A DNA stretch of 64,000 bases, from positions 1 through 64,000 of the forward strand of contig NW_006768839.1 of NCBI RefSeq assembly GCF_000204055.1. The letters are read 5' to 3'. This DNA comes from Melampsora larici-populina 98AG31 (Eukaryota; Basidiomycota; Pucciniomycetes; Pucciniales; Melampsoraceae). The translations under genes and the position numbers were made by a program. The notes beneath the pieces are model-generated. The model had not been told where the DNA came from. It worked only from the letters and a program-made list of their open reading frames with translations, and made no database searches. Of this stretch, positions 20,884-32,962 are shown piece by piece. Positions within the stretch are counted from its first letter, which is position 1, and each line of letters begins with the position of its first letter.

Positions 20884-23422
20884 ATGCTTGCAAGGGCATT
20901 AATCGTGGTTGCATCCACGTTTTCCCTCTTGCTCTCGTTAATCTCAGTTGACGCACAAGATCATGTAGTCAAAAACCACTTTCGACGTAAAGCTGATAAA
21001 AGTACTTCTTCAACTTCCTCGCCGCAAAGGCGATCAACCCTTACCGGGACCTTGCTGGCGAACGGCAATGATGATCATGGAAACGAGAGCTTTTTGCATG
21101 GAACCCTAAACGGTGTGCCTCCGTGAGTGCCCGATTCCTACCTGAATTTCATATGTATTTCCAATCGCGATACAAGGTTGTTGACCCAAATGCAACAGTT
21201 ACAACCCCTGTGGTCCCTCTGACGGCCCAATCCCACCCTCGGCACCGGGCGATGCACCATTTGTGAGCTTAGCACTATCCACTAGACCTTGACATCGAGT
21301 GATGATTCTGATCCTCTCTGATTTACGGGCTATCCTTCGCCGCTGTTCGTCGTGCGGTATCGGACTAGACTCAAGGTCGTTTTGCTTACGAAAAAAAAAT
21401 CAGCTGCCCGCATGGAATCAGGAATAGTCCAAAAGGTGAAGTATCTATCATCACCAACATTCTCCGTGCTGCCCACCACTTGTTAACAATCATGACCTCT
21501 CTTAGGGATTCTCTTGATGGTTCCTTGCACAAGTGAGTCGTCATGTGGTGACATGCTAGACCTATGACTGATATGTTCCATTTCCAGCTTGCGATGCTGC
21601 CCAAACTTATACTAAGGTTTGTTCCTAACTGTGATCTGATTTATAGACTTGCTGCTCACCTATTGATTTGCGATGCGGTTCACAGAGTCCATTTGGTATC
21701 GGTCTACCTCAAGCTGGGTTCGACCTCTGCTACGTGGATCTTCCATGTAAGGCCTTGAATCTGTAACACTGATCCTTCTGACTTCCCATTGATTGGTGCT
21801 CGCCCCCTCTATCTCCCCGCTATATGAAGGGCGTTCCTTGGGGGACATTCAGCTCAGCGCCGAGTTTATAGCCTATGCTATCTTGTATCTTGCCCAAAGG
21901 TCACCAGCGACTGGATATAGAATCAGTTTATTCAGTTACAGTCAAGGTGGATATAATGTACGTTTCGTTTCTCATTTTGAACACTCACTCAACTTTGTTC
22001 TAACCCACATTCGTGTTGGTGTCTTTGGTCTTTAAACCATGCAACTTCAGGCGCAATGGGCTTTAAGTTCGTACCTTCTCTTCCGCATCCATCAAAAATA
22101 CATCCTAGAATTATGATCGTGCCTTGCTCATGTTATTGTGTGTTACTACAGCATTTTTCCGTTCTGCTCGTCAAAAGGTGTTCAACTCCGTGGCTATGGC
22201 CGCGGTGTTCAAAGGAACAACGTTCACTGCGGTAGGATGTGTGCCCTCAGCTTTGATGGGCGGCTGTGAAAAGTCCCTCTTACAGATGAGTCCAGTAAGT
22301 TGAGAGCGATATTTCCGATAAACGATAGTTCTAACTTATGCTTGGATGTTATGTAGAACAGTAAAGCGATTCGCGCTCTTACCTGTGGTAGGGACAGAGA
22401 AAGTGGAGCCTTTGCTCATGTGCCAACCACCTCCATCTTCACCGCACAAGATGACCTTGTCGTTCCTCAGAGCGATAGCCCGTCGGTCAGTACACCTGGA
22501 TCGCTTACGTGTTGTGTAGCTCGCTTAACGAAACCCATTCTTTTAGGGGGTGTCTTTCCTTGCGGGTGCATCAAACATGCTTATTCAAAAAGTGTGCCCT
22601 GGCACGGTCGTTGACCATTTGTAAGTCCACCTTTGCAACTAGTTGTCCAGAAAATATGTTTTTGATGATCAGGTCAATTTAGTGGCCTACCTGTAAATAT
22701 GGTAGCTTATGGTATAGCATTCGATGCCTTTACAAATGGTAGACCTTCCACTCCGGCCACGTTTGATCGTGAGTGGTTCGTATGAATAGCCAAATGAGGT
22801 AGAAGTGACGCTAACTTGTGATTTTCGATGGGTTTCATAGGTCGTTTCTGTGGCCATTATCGTGCGTCCAAGATTCCAGCTATCTGAGTATTTGAAAGGG
22901 ATGCTAATCCATTTAAGCGTTCGAATAGTCAATGACCTCTTGGCTTTTGCTGGGGGCATCCCAAATTACGTGGAACTTCTTATGCGAGCGCTGGTCAACC
23001 CTCAAGCTCGAGTTGGTATGCTTCTTAAGGAGGTTACCACATTAGTGAGTTACATTATGTGATCATAACCCTCTCCACATATTTGATGACTGAGATCCCT
23101 TGTATTCTTAGACTACTACTGGAGAGCCGAAATTACAAGTAAGTCGGACTCGGATCACTCCTTGGATATCGTTAAGAATTTCTCACTCAAGTTATTATGT
23201 TAGCAATATGTCTGTGATCGTGGCTATGCACCTCAGCAAGATTGCACCGTTGGATTTTGCGGTCCCGAGCAGCGACAGGATCTAGTAACTGGACTCCTAG
23301 GGGACACTGCCTTGGGAGGCGCCATCGCCAAGCACGGAAATCCATGGGGACCCTTGCTTGGTACTGCGGCCGGACCATTGCAAGGGGGACCATTGCAAGG
23401 GCTCACCCATCTCCTCGGATGA
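20884..23422 (+). CDS. secreted CALB-type lipase, copy 1 (16 exons)
   Basis: Sixteen exons (20884-21122, 21199-21262, 21369-21465, 21506-21532, 21588-21616, 21686-21746, 21830-21957, 22051-22066, 22152-22294, 22357-22485, 22547-22620, 22683-22768, 22841-22861, 22929-23044, 23112-23138, 23204-23422) join to 1476 nt, 491 residues, with no stop. A signal peptide (LIVVASTFSLLLSLISVDA) and a short basic pro-region precede a CALB-like alpha/beta-hydrolase. The catalytic triad is readable: Ser210 in SYSQGG, Asp300 in AQDDLVVPQ, His335 in TVVDH. AQWALTFFRSARQKV and VFKGT match the CALB core. It should hydrolyse esters or lipids outside the cell. VPCT replaces the VPGT oxyanion loop. Confidence 0.88.
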
Positions 23423-24258
23423 AGCAGTGCTCCCTCAATAAAGTTTGGTAAGATCAGGTCTCGTGAGCCTCAAAACCGTGATATAAGATGCTTACTGAGG
23501 CTCCTTCCCAGTGACAATTCAGCATTTTCATCGGTTCTGGTGCTTCCAGTGTCGTCCTGTCGGATTTTTCAAAGCTCGCCCATCACCATATGCAATTTTA
23601 TCTTAGCCGTGTCCGCTCCTTTCATATGCAGTCTTTTCTTTCGTTGTTCGATATTTCTTTACTTCACAATACTTGTTATACAACTTTCTCTAGTCTTGCA
23701 TAAAGACGGTCACGTCTCTGCTTTTTGTTGTTCTTGCAGAACCTGATTTGAATATTTTTTAAGTTCTTCTCGAAGGTAACACTTGTTCTGTGTTGGTGCC
23801 CAACTCGTTTTCATAACCTTGCACCAATTCTTCCGCAAAACTTGAGTAATTTAGTCAAACATTTGTGATAAAGTTTGTAAAGCATATTGTATGTGGATAC
23901 TTGTTCAGTTTATTACAACCAATCACTCGGAATCACCCCAGGTACTTCTATCTGCCTGTGCAAAGCAGCTATACGAGGTCAAATCACAGCTGCTTGAGGT
24001 TGTAGGGGGTCAAATCAAAACGCAAAAAATTGCTACAACAGACCTCGCACAACCAGGGCTGAGATGTTGAGAGCGCTAAGTTTAACGGAGCCCCTCTTGC
24101 GTGTTCGCCGCGCCCTGGCAGAGGGGCTTATGTATATGACTCGTTTTTTGGCTAGAGAGCTCCAATTAAGTGCCCTCTAGTACTTTTTTCAACTTGCCCA
24201 CTTCAACTGAACATAGAAACTCTCAATTTTCAAGCAAGCCATTCTTAAACTTTTTGTA
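23423..24258. other. intergenic region after lipase 1
   Basis: Probably the lipase 3' untranslated region followed by non-coding sequence. No other gene is supported. Confidence 0.5.
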
Positions 24259-24701
24259 CAGTTGTTCTCAGAAATGTTGGAAAAATCCAACATTTTGAGC
24301 TGAGGTCGTGGTCCCGAGGAGGCGACTTTTTCATGACATGTGTCACGGAAAAGTCATGGCAGCTGTCGAGTGGAGATCAGTGTCCCTTTCACCAACCTCA
24401 ACTCCCTTGTGTCCTCTCCATGCCATCCTTCCTCTGATCCTCAACTCGTGTTACAACCCCTTAACCATGAAATCGTATGTTTTCACCGTTTTTCTGAAGA
24501 CATTGGTCCGTTAGCCTGGCCATTGGCAAGATAGTAGTCTGGTCATCGAGGTATGATGGAAAGTAATTGAATTTTCATCTTGAGATACCTGTCAAAATCA
24601 AAGTTTTTGTCAGTGTTTGTATCTGTGTGTCACTGCTCAGCGCACGGACCCCGAGCTCAGCTCGAGATTTTGCATTTTTCCAACATTTCTGAGAACGACT
24701 G
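24259..24701. mobile_element. Tc1/mariner-like MITE, 443 bp
   Basis: Terminal inverted repeats of about 30 bp (CAGTTGTTCTCAGAAATGTT and CAGTCGTTCTCAGAAATGTT) flanked by TA on both sides (24257-24258 and 24702-24703). No coding capacity. A longer member with related ends occurs at 33828-34418. Confidence 0.85.
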
Positions 24702-24719
24702 TACATCTGCTAGTATTTA

Positions 24720-25466
24720 GAGCATCTCCTATCGTTTGAGTAAATTTTCTGTAAATTTTCTGTACATACTCACTCGGTACGGTATCACTTGATACAGAAC
24801 GGTGGAAATCCACTATCGTTGCATTATATCAAACAAAGTACAGTACATACTGTACAGAAACACCTCATTGCCACTATCGTATGTTCGGTAAAAAAAACTG
24901 CAAATCTCATGTTCTATCACGCAACAATCCATCCGAGAACAATCAGTTTGCAAAGACAATTGATCTGATGACAATTGATTTCAGAACAATCACTTTGAAA
25001 ACAAGATGATTGATTTCATAACAATTGACTTGAAAACAATTGAGTTGAAAACAATCGAGCTGAAAACAAACGATCGAAAAAAGTCAATTAAAAAAAGATC
25101 GATTAGAAAAAGATCGATTAGAGAACAACCAAGTTATCTATATGACAATTTGAAAACCATTGATCACAGAAAACGGAGAATTTACAAGATGAAATTGGTG
25201 TTTGATGGTGATAAAGGTGTAGTGGGATAGAGTGGGACTGATTTTGAGGATGAGTTGTAGGATCGGCTCGGTAGAAGTCGAGCAGATTTGCAGATACCGA
25301 CCTCTGCAGAATCGGTAGAGGTCCAGCAAATTTACTGGACCTCTACAGAATTTCTACAGATTCTGTGGGTACCGATGCGTGATTTTGACACGATTGGGAG
25401 TTTTGACCCTCGGTACGGTAAAATTTACCGTACCGAAGCCGTTTACCGAGACGATAGGAGATGCTC
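24720..25466. mobile_element. PIF/Harbinger-type MITE, 747 bp
   Basis: The termini GAGCATCTCCTATCGT and its inverse are flanked by the 3-bp duplication TTA (24717-24719 and 25467-25469). The first ten bases equal the ends of the Harbinger element at 8060-20386, so that family's transposase could mobilise it. Inside are a simple-repeat tract and further inverted repeats around GGTACGGTAAA and GGTCCAGCAAATTT. Confidence 0.85.
24944..25115. repeat. short tandem repeats inside the Harbinger MITE
   Basis: Repeated units of about 14-17 bp based on AAAACAATTGANTT change gradually to AAAAAGATCGATTAG. This is expansion of an internal tract in a non-autonomous element. Confidence 0.65.
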
Positions 25467-25469
25467 TTA

Positions 25470-26170
25470 TATGTTTCATGAGGAACGGACAGATCTGCGT
25501 GGCTTGAGGTCAAAAAAGGGCCTTATGTCTTCTTGTTATGCCCTAAGACCACCTAAGCTGTCTGTATTTGCATGCAATAAACTTTGAAAAATTTCATCAC
25601 ATTTTCATTACACTGGACATGAACCACAAGGTACGTATGCGCAAAGAGATCAAGAATATCATACCCAAAACTTGGAATTTTCTACGGAGAGGTGAAGTGC
25701 AGAACTTAAAAGAAGCACTTAAGGGGACTTGATTTCTGGAGATCTCCCACCAAAAAATGTGAGTCTGTTTCCCCTTCACAAGGGTGCGGCAACAAGAGCC
25801 CTCAATTTTCAGATTTTGAGAAGGGCTTTCCACATCCGCCAGCTCTTTGTGAGCCATCACTGTTGAAAGACAATTAAGACTGTTGTGTAGCATGTAATGG
25901 AGCATGAAATGTGGAATTGATTTGTATCAAGGTTTTTCTTAATACTGTCAATGAATAGTCTTAGTGTTATAATGTGTGCACTTGTTTGAATTCCAACCAA
26001 TGTTATTGCACATCAGTCAGTTGTGGTTAAAGATGATCAGACATATATATATATTCCCCCTTTAATTATTACTTTCTTTCCTGATTCATTGGACAATGAG
26101 TGAGTGCTTTATCACCTTCCATCCTTGTAGTGTTACTAATGTTGTCATACTATTGAAAATTCACGTAAAT
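25470..26170. other. non-coding stretch
   Basis: No gene is supported. The minus-strand open frame at 25597-25905 has no recognisable domain. Confidence 0.4.
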
Positions 26171-26233
26171 CACTGTCCTGAGCCTTTGTGCTTAGAATAA
26201 TTTTTCTCACTCTCTTGAACATATAATCAAGAA

Positions 26234-26400
26234 TCAATTATATTTATATATTTATATTTATATTTATATTTATATATATTTATATTTATATTTATATTTA
26301 TATTTATATTTATATTTATATTTATATTTATATTTATATTTATATTTATATTTATATATATTTATATATGTTTTATATTTATATATTTACATATTTACAT
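26234..26400. repeat. TATATT microsatellite
   Basis: About 165 bp of TTTATA/TATATT hexamer repeats with a few interruptions. Length is likely to vary between strains. Confidence 0.95.
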
Positions 26401-26730
26401 ATTATAGCCATGATAGAGAGTGCAATAGTTAATGCATGCTTGAATATGAGATACTACAATATTCATATCCTCTTAAATAAATCGTAAATTGTAAAAAATT
26501 CATAAGTAAACTAAAGAGTGCTATAGTGACCCTGTCACTTGTGCTGTCACTTGTATTGGTCATTTTTTTTAGGTTAGTCCAAGTCTGCAATCATACTTGT
26601 GATTTAGGAGACGTGTGCTTACAAATAAGCACAATAACATCAGGTTAGTTAGAACTGAATGTATTATCTATGGGAAAGAGAAAATTCCTGTAGATAACTT
26701 GTCCTGAGCCTTTGTTGCTCATACTCATTA

Positions 26731-26914
26731 GGGGTACACAAACATGAAAACCCGACCTAAAAACCCATGGACAAAACCCATGACAGCCTGATTGTTTTTT
26801 GGGTTTTGTCCAACGGGAAAGCGGAAAACCCATGGACAAAACCCAAAAAACAATCAGGTTGTCATGGGTTTTGTCCATGGGTTTTTAGGTCGGGTGTTCA
26901 AGTTTGTGTACCCC
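26731..26914. mobile_element. foldback MITE, 184 bp
   Basis: Two arms of about 81 bp are near-perfect inverted copies, starting GGGGTACACAAAC and leaving a loop of about 22 bp. TA is present on both sides (26729-26730 and 26915-26916). The RNA or single strand would form a very stable hairpin. It has no coding sequence. Confidence 0.88.
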
Positions 26915-27025
26915 TATTGTTCTCACTTTTTATTCATACCTCAAATCACTTAGTTTAGTCCCAGTCTGCATACTTGTGAAATAGGACAAGTGTGCTTACA
27001 AATAAGCAGACAAACATTAGGTAAC

Positions 27026-28309
27026 TGGTGCCTTCAGCCATTTACAATCACCATTCATCTCTATCAAATATGCCTGCACAACCATATTTTGCAAAACCAA
27101 CTGTATATATTGCTCAAATATGATCATTCAAACATAATTGATCCTAATGGATCACTCAACCAAGTTTTGCCCCCCAACTTTAGGTGAACTGTTGTGCCAA
27201 CAGTGTGTTTTTGACCCCCTACATCTGATTGGGAGTCTATTCCAGAGCCCGCACAATCCAGGCACAATTGCGGATGCTCTAAGCCCTGGCCCCACCTCTC
27301 CATTTCTATGTGCATACCATATTGGATTGTATCTAAGGATATATCAGCTCAAGATATGAACTTAAGATATCAACATTCAAGCCATTCTTGGTTTTCACTC
27401 TCATCAGGCTTAAGTAGTTCTTGCTTTTGTTTTTTTTCTTTCAATGCCATGTCACCTACCTTAGTTATGCTTCAAAACTGTTGAGCTAGTTCTGTGAAAT
27501 AGGTTCATATTACAACAGAACAGATAGGTATATAACCCAACCTATTTTGCTCAAGTTTAGAAGGATCCTCATCCCATTAAATCCACAAATCTTTAAACCC
27601 CTTTTTATCAAATCAAGCTTTGTTTCCTTTGCAAACTAGACTTCATAAAAATCCATCTCAATCATCTTTTTAGAGCTTTTTCCCTTGAATGTCTATCTTG
27701 CTAGAAAGCCTCCTATTTTGATTTCTTTTCTTCATATCTCTTCCTACAAAAGATTCAAAGATTAATTGGTTCTTCCCAATTGACTAAAGACTTACACCCA
27801 ACTTCAATTTTGATAACACTAAAATCAACTTACACAAAAGTGTATCCTAAAGACCAGTTTGCTATAACTCAGCATCCCCTGTGGAAGACATTCAGGTACC
27901 CAGCATCCTGATCAGTACAGGCAGTGGTATTCATCCCACACCATAAGCAACTTTAGCAACTGACTACAGTTTATCTTTTCCCGATTTACAAAGAATCAAA
28001 AAAAGATGATCAAGCATTTGAAGCAACATAGCTTGAAAGTACAGCCATTGTGAGAACTAATGATAACTTTTTTTTATTTTGTGTTGTGTCAAGATTTAAT
28101 CCAAAACTGGCAAAAACTAAACAAAACTCCTTTTTGACCATGCGTACCGTGAGATAGAAGCATATTGCAAGAAGCAAAACAAGGTTCAGGCCTGTGACAT
28201 CGAAAAAAACAGAGTTTTGGACCAAAGATTAAACTCTAGTTAAAACTTGGCGACACCCATCACCTCAAAACTTACCAATAGTTCTCACAACGGCTGTATA
28301 TATTTTGTA
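27026..28309. other. AT-rich intergenic region
   Basis: I see no gene, RNA or clear repeat here. Open frames are short and without recognisable domains. Confidence 0.5.
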
Positions 28310-28509
28310 CAGCGCTTCAAGAATCCTTTGGTTTATTTGGTGGTCTTTTTCTTAAAACTTTTGGACAAAACTTGAAAAAAACTCATTTGGACAGCTCAAA
28401 TTTGACAGATTCTGGTACAGAATTGGTTTCAGCAAGGGTTTTAGCAAGGGTTTTGCACATTTATTTCATTTTCTTGTGTTAAAAAAACCAAAGGATTCTT
28501 GAAGCACTG
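28310..28509. mobile_element. Tc1/mariner-like MITE, 200 bp
   Basis: Inverted ends CAGCGCTTCAAGAATCCTTT and CAGTGCTTCAAGAATCCTTT, flanked by TA on both sides (28308-28309 and 28510-28511). The CAGNG start is similar to the MITEs at 24259 and 33828. Confidence 0.8.
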
Positions 28510-28558
28510 TACACCACGGGGGAAACATCCTCGGCCTTGTCTGGTGCCGGGGATGCTT

Positions 28559-28680
28559 CTATAAGAGACAAGCTCAGCTGCTAGAGCTCCAAGTTCCACA
28601 AGAGAGAGATAAGTGTATTGCATACCTATAAGAGACAAGCTCATCTGCTAGAGCTCTGAGTTCCACAAGAGAGAGATGTG
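28559..28680. repeat. two-copy tandem repeat, about 66-bp unit
   Basis: TATAAGAGACAAGCTCA, then CTGCTAGAGCTC and GTTCCACAAGAGAGAGAT, occur twice in a row, starting at about 28559 and 28625. The repeat lies just upstream of the hAT element. Confidence 0.75.
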
Positions 28681-29222
28681 GAGCTGGAGCTGATGCTGAG
28701 CTGCCGGCTCTTATAGAAGACTGATCGGGACTGCGCCGTGGTCGTGCCACGCAAGCCTGGCTCGCAGCGTAAGCCGGAGCGCGCAGCGCGGGTCTGCGCA
28801 GCGCCCGGCGCTGTCGCATAGCAGCCCCGGGGCCACAAACCCCGGGCACTACGCTTATCGCTCACATTTTGACCCCATATTTGGAGGCGCTGAGCTATCC
28901 GCTTCCATCTCGTCAAACCATTGTGCTCTCGTAGAGCTACGCAGAGGTTTCGGACAACAAGTGTTACACCTACCTCCAGCACTACCAAGCCACCACCCTG
29001 TCACCTCCTAACCGGGTCACCCAGTCGAATCCATCGACTATCCAGTTTCGTTCGATAATAACTCACCCCTTTGGGTTAGCCCAGAGTCGACAGTTCAAAT
29101 ACCCACTCCACGACCTTTCCCAACCTCACGATCTATTCCGTCAAATGTGGACAAATGGAGACCAATCTCATCAGACTCGAGACATTGGTAAGTCGTGTTT
29201 TACAAATGTCCCTCCTTTTGAG

Positions 29223-29230
29223 TATAAAAG
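29223..29230 (+). promoter_or_regulatory. TATA box of the hAT transposase gene
   Basis: TATAAAAG lies about 140 bp upstream of the transposase start at 29366 and inside the element, a consensus core promoter. Confidence 0.6.
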
Positions 29231-29365
29231 GAGTTCATCCTTTCACCTTCCAATCAACACACCTATCCTTCATTGTATAGTTCTGACCTATCTTTCAATC
29301 TTTCCACTCATTAGCTACCACTTCATACAAATCCGCTCAAGTTTTTACTTAAACTCACTTCCGTC

Positions 29366-32300
29366 ATGTTGAACAAACAGCCAACGATCGACTCCTTTGT
29401 TTCTTCCGGCTACGAGACCGATAACGTTTCAAATGTACCCATCCGTCGTTCTTCTCGCATAGTTACCCCTGCCCGAAGACCCCCTGGCATGATAACCCCA
29501 TCATCAGATTCTCGACGTGGAATGGGCAACCTATTCTCAGTCAGAGATGTACGAGACGCCCATGTCCATCGACGTCGAGAGAGGTCAGCCTCATTACCAG
29601 GCGACCAACCTCAAGCTCCTCGCGGACCAGCACGTGGACGTTCCAGAACTGTTGCACGTCCATCATCTTCTGTAAGTCGTCGATGTTCTCAATCAGATCT
29701 TTTCCAACTTTTTGATGTCTCGCTTTTATTGATCAACTCCATTGTTTATTGCCTACTTTTCCCAACCCTATTCCAAAATACTACTGTAGGTCAACCACGG
29801 ATGTTCTGACTCGGTGTCCGGTAATGATGTCGATTCCGAGGAAGCAACTGTAGTCAACTTGTTTTCTTCCACTTCCACATCAACTGCGGTGAGTAATTTA
29901 ACTTCCTCTCAATCTCATCACACATTCATTACCTGACACTGATAGTTGTGTATCAAAAACCATAGATAAACTTGGCCTCGGGTCCTCCTGAAGTCGATTT
30001 GGCCCAGGATTCAGATGACAAGAACGTGCGTCTTACAAAACGCAAAAGGAATCAGCCAAATGAACAATTCGACAGTCCATACTCGTTCTTTGGAAAGCCA
30101 TTTCATGGGGAAAAAGATGTACGTACCATGATTTCCTTCTTCTGTTCGAACATTCAGCTAACATGTAAACTATTGCTGTAGCCACTTGACCAACCTGGCC
30201 TTTCTTACCCTTGCCTTTGGTGTAACAAGGTGGTCCGAATTAGCTTATCTTCTCGGTCGAATCTCAAGACGCACAGGGACAGTAATTGTGCAGCCGGAAA
30301 GTCTGGTGCCGGCTGCCCTCGTCGGCGCCAGGCTATCCAGGCTGGTGCAAAGCTTCCACCTACCAAAGACGATGTACAAGCTCAATGTCTCAAAGAAAAT
30401 CATCAAGGTTCCCATTCAGCTTTTGTCAACTCGCCTCCAGTCTTTTCAAACAAGACATTGAATCAATGTCTTTCAGTGTGGCAAGTCACACATGCAATTC
30501 CCTTCATTCGAATTGATGACCCTATCCTCAAGGCGATAATGTACTGGTTGAGGCCGGATGCCCGTGTATTTGGACGAAAATGGTCTGCTGATGAGGCAAA
30601 ACGCCTTTACCTCTTGCTTTCTGGTTTGGTTATTGAGCAGGAACTCAAAGTAAGTTTTGCATCATATTAATCTTTGTTATCAGCGGCTTTCGAAATTTAT
30701 AAAACATGTTCTTCCTTTTTTGATTGTCTCAGAGCTTAGACAGTAAATTCTGTCTCATCCAAGATGTTTGGACGGTGAAGGGAAACCTCCACGTGTTCAT
30801 TGGAGCATCAGTCTCGTATATCACAAGTGACTGGAAATATGTGGTTCGCCACTTAAGCATGAAACTTGTTGCTTGGCATCACCAGGGTCAATTACTTGCT
30901 GAACCTATGGTAACAATTCTGAAAAAAAATGACCTTTACAAGAAGATAAGTCCCTTTTCCAATCTTTCTATCTATCTATTGACAAGTCCTGACATGTCCT
31001 CAAATCCCACATGCTTGCCAGTGTGTCAGATTCAGGTAGCAACAATTTTACTATGGGCCGTGAAATTCATTGACAGCTCCAGGAAGAGGGCCTCATCTCC
31101 GGCCATCATCTATCTTGGAATCCAAAACGAATGTTGATTAGATGCTTTTGTCATAAGATGGGTCTTATTGTCAAGGCCGGCCTTGATGCCCTTGGAATGA
31201 AACCTAGACGAATCCGCCACAATACTTTAGGTAGGTTCACGCAAGTAGAAGTACTAGCTGTTATTGACAAGGACAAAGATGAAGTCAACGAGATCACACC
31301 TGAATTAAGCCAATCTGAATTACATGAAAATAACTTGGATAGTGATGATCAGGATGACTTAGATAGCAATCATAGCAGTGATTCCAACTCAGATGGTTCT
31401 AACAACGATCCAGAAGAGGAGGATTGTGAACAAGATGATGAACCTGAGATTTATCATCGACGTAAGGATGCTTATCTTCTCGGCGATACCTATATGAAGT
31501 CTTTGACCAAGGATGTAAGTCCCTTGTTTTATTTATCTATTCCATTTGACTTCACATGACTGATGACGACTTCATCACATTCTAGATGGACACTGTGAAT
31601 AAAAAGCTCACAAGGTCTAGCGGTCACCGTGCGGACTTCAATCGAAGACGAGAAAGAGCAAATGTCCAACGTAAGAATGATGAATTACCGGCACTCAAGG
31701 CCCTTTTATCAGGTCACGGTATTCGATGGGGAATCCAGGCGGAGCGGTGGGAGCGAATGTGGCACGCACGAGATGTGAGTTGTTTATTTTGGATTTGACG
31801 GGTTTTATGTGATGGCTAATTATGCCAAATATATTGGCTTGATCTCCTCTTTCAGCTGATTGATCGAGTGATGAAAGACAATCTAGCTGAGGTACATTCA
31901 AAGAAACAACGTCCACGGAAGGACGGCAAGAAGCAAGGCTATTTTGAAGAGGTTGTATTCTCTGTAGCCGATTGGCAAGCTCTGCGAGATCTTTTGGACA
32001 TTCTCACAGTGAGTAGTTCCACTTCATACTTTCATACCTTTAAGTCTTTCTCAATACTGACCACATTCAACTCAACCCTATCTGATAGCCATACAAGGTA
32101 CTAACCCGTGAGATGGAGGGTGACAAGCCCACAGGATGTATGGTACTGGTCAAGTACATGCATCTCAAGTCGTCCATGCAGGATAGATTGGACAGAATGC
32201 ATGTCAACGACCCGCTTTATCCAATGGTAGATATCATGATCAATAAAATTGATCTATATCTCAAGGAAGCTCTCGAGTGTGACACACTTGTCTTAGCAAG

Positions 32301-32962
32301 TGTCTTTCACCCTAGTCTCCGAGTTCGATTTTTCTCTTGTGCTTTTGGAGAGGGGTCTCCCAATCATAAGCGCGCCGTAGGACTATTAGAAGACGTGTTT
32401 ACAGAGGAACGGGATGCAAGTGAACTTCGAACTCAACCAGCCAGCCCTTCAACTTCTTCACCAATCAGATCAGCTACCAAATCTTTTGGAGATGCCTTTC
32501 TAAATCTCTACGATGAGGTTGAGACACCAAATGGTCTCAGTGAGCTCGACCGTTACATCCAAGGCATCAATCCGATGCTTTCCCCTGACGCACACAACCC
32601 CCAACATGCGTTGGACTGGTGGAATGTGAGTACATTCTCCTTTCGTTTTCCAGACTCCTATACTGACCTCTGATCTTATTCAGACTCATGGATCAAAGTA
32701 CCCAGTCTTGTCGGTTTTGGCTTGGAACTACCTTGCAACACCGGCTTCTTCAGCGGCCCCTGAACGATCCTTCTCTATTGCCGGAAAAGTGTGCACAGCA
32801 GAACGAGGTGGGCTGGTTCCTCGTATGATCAAGATATTGGTAAGCAGTCAGATATGGTCACTGGAAGGAGTCCCGTTAACCGGTGACTTCGCTGATGTTG
32901 GCAAAGTCATTGAGTATGGCAAGAAAGTGGTTCAAAAGAAAACCAGAAGGTCTCACTTCTAG
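29366..32962 (+). pseudogene. hAT transposase, full length with a premature stop
   Basis: Exons run from MLNKQPTIDSF (29366) to the stop at 32960-32962. In order: an Arg/Ser-rich N-terminus, an acidic segment (VDLAQDSDDKN), a BED zinc finger (about 30205-30290; CLWCNK ... SNLKTHRDSNC), the catalytic part (FCLIQDVWT; DSGSNNFTM; CFCHKMGLIVKAG) and the C-terminal dimerisation domain (WNYLATPASSAAPERSFS; ERGGLVPRM). An acidic insert lies at about 31290-31440. TGA at 31071-31073 follows GREIH and is best explained by CGA to TGA. The transposase would bind the element ends and excise it. Intron limits are approximate. Confidence 0.85.

Larger units (their letters stand above)
26171..27025. repeat. 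diverged tandem duplication (about 400 bp unit)
   Basis: CCTGAGCCTTTG opens both halves (about 26178 and 26702). Both halves contain CTCAC, then an AGTC(C)CAGTCTGCA block (about 26577 and 26958), and close with GTGTGCTTACAAATAAGCA (about 26611 and 26988). The first half has been stretched by a microsatellite; the second holds a foldback MITE. Confidence 0.65.

Noticed and set aside
26234..26400. Regular repeat that could suggest a CRISPR-like array
   Set aside because: Simple hexamer microsatellite without spacers, in a eukaryotic sequence.
28574..28988. GC-rich minus-strand frames with Ala/Arg-rich translation
   Set aside because: They fall on the hAT terminal repeat and its GC-rich subterminal block.
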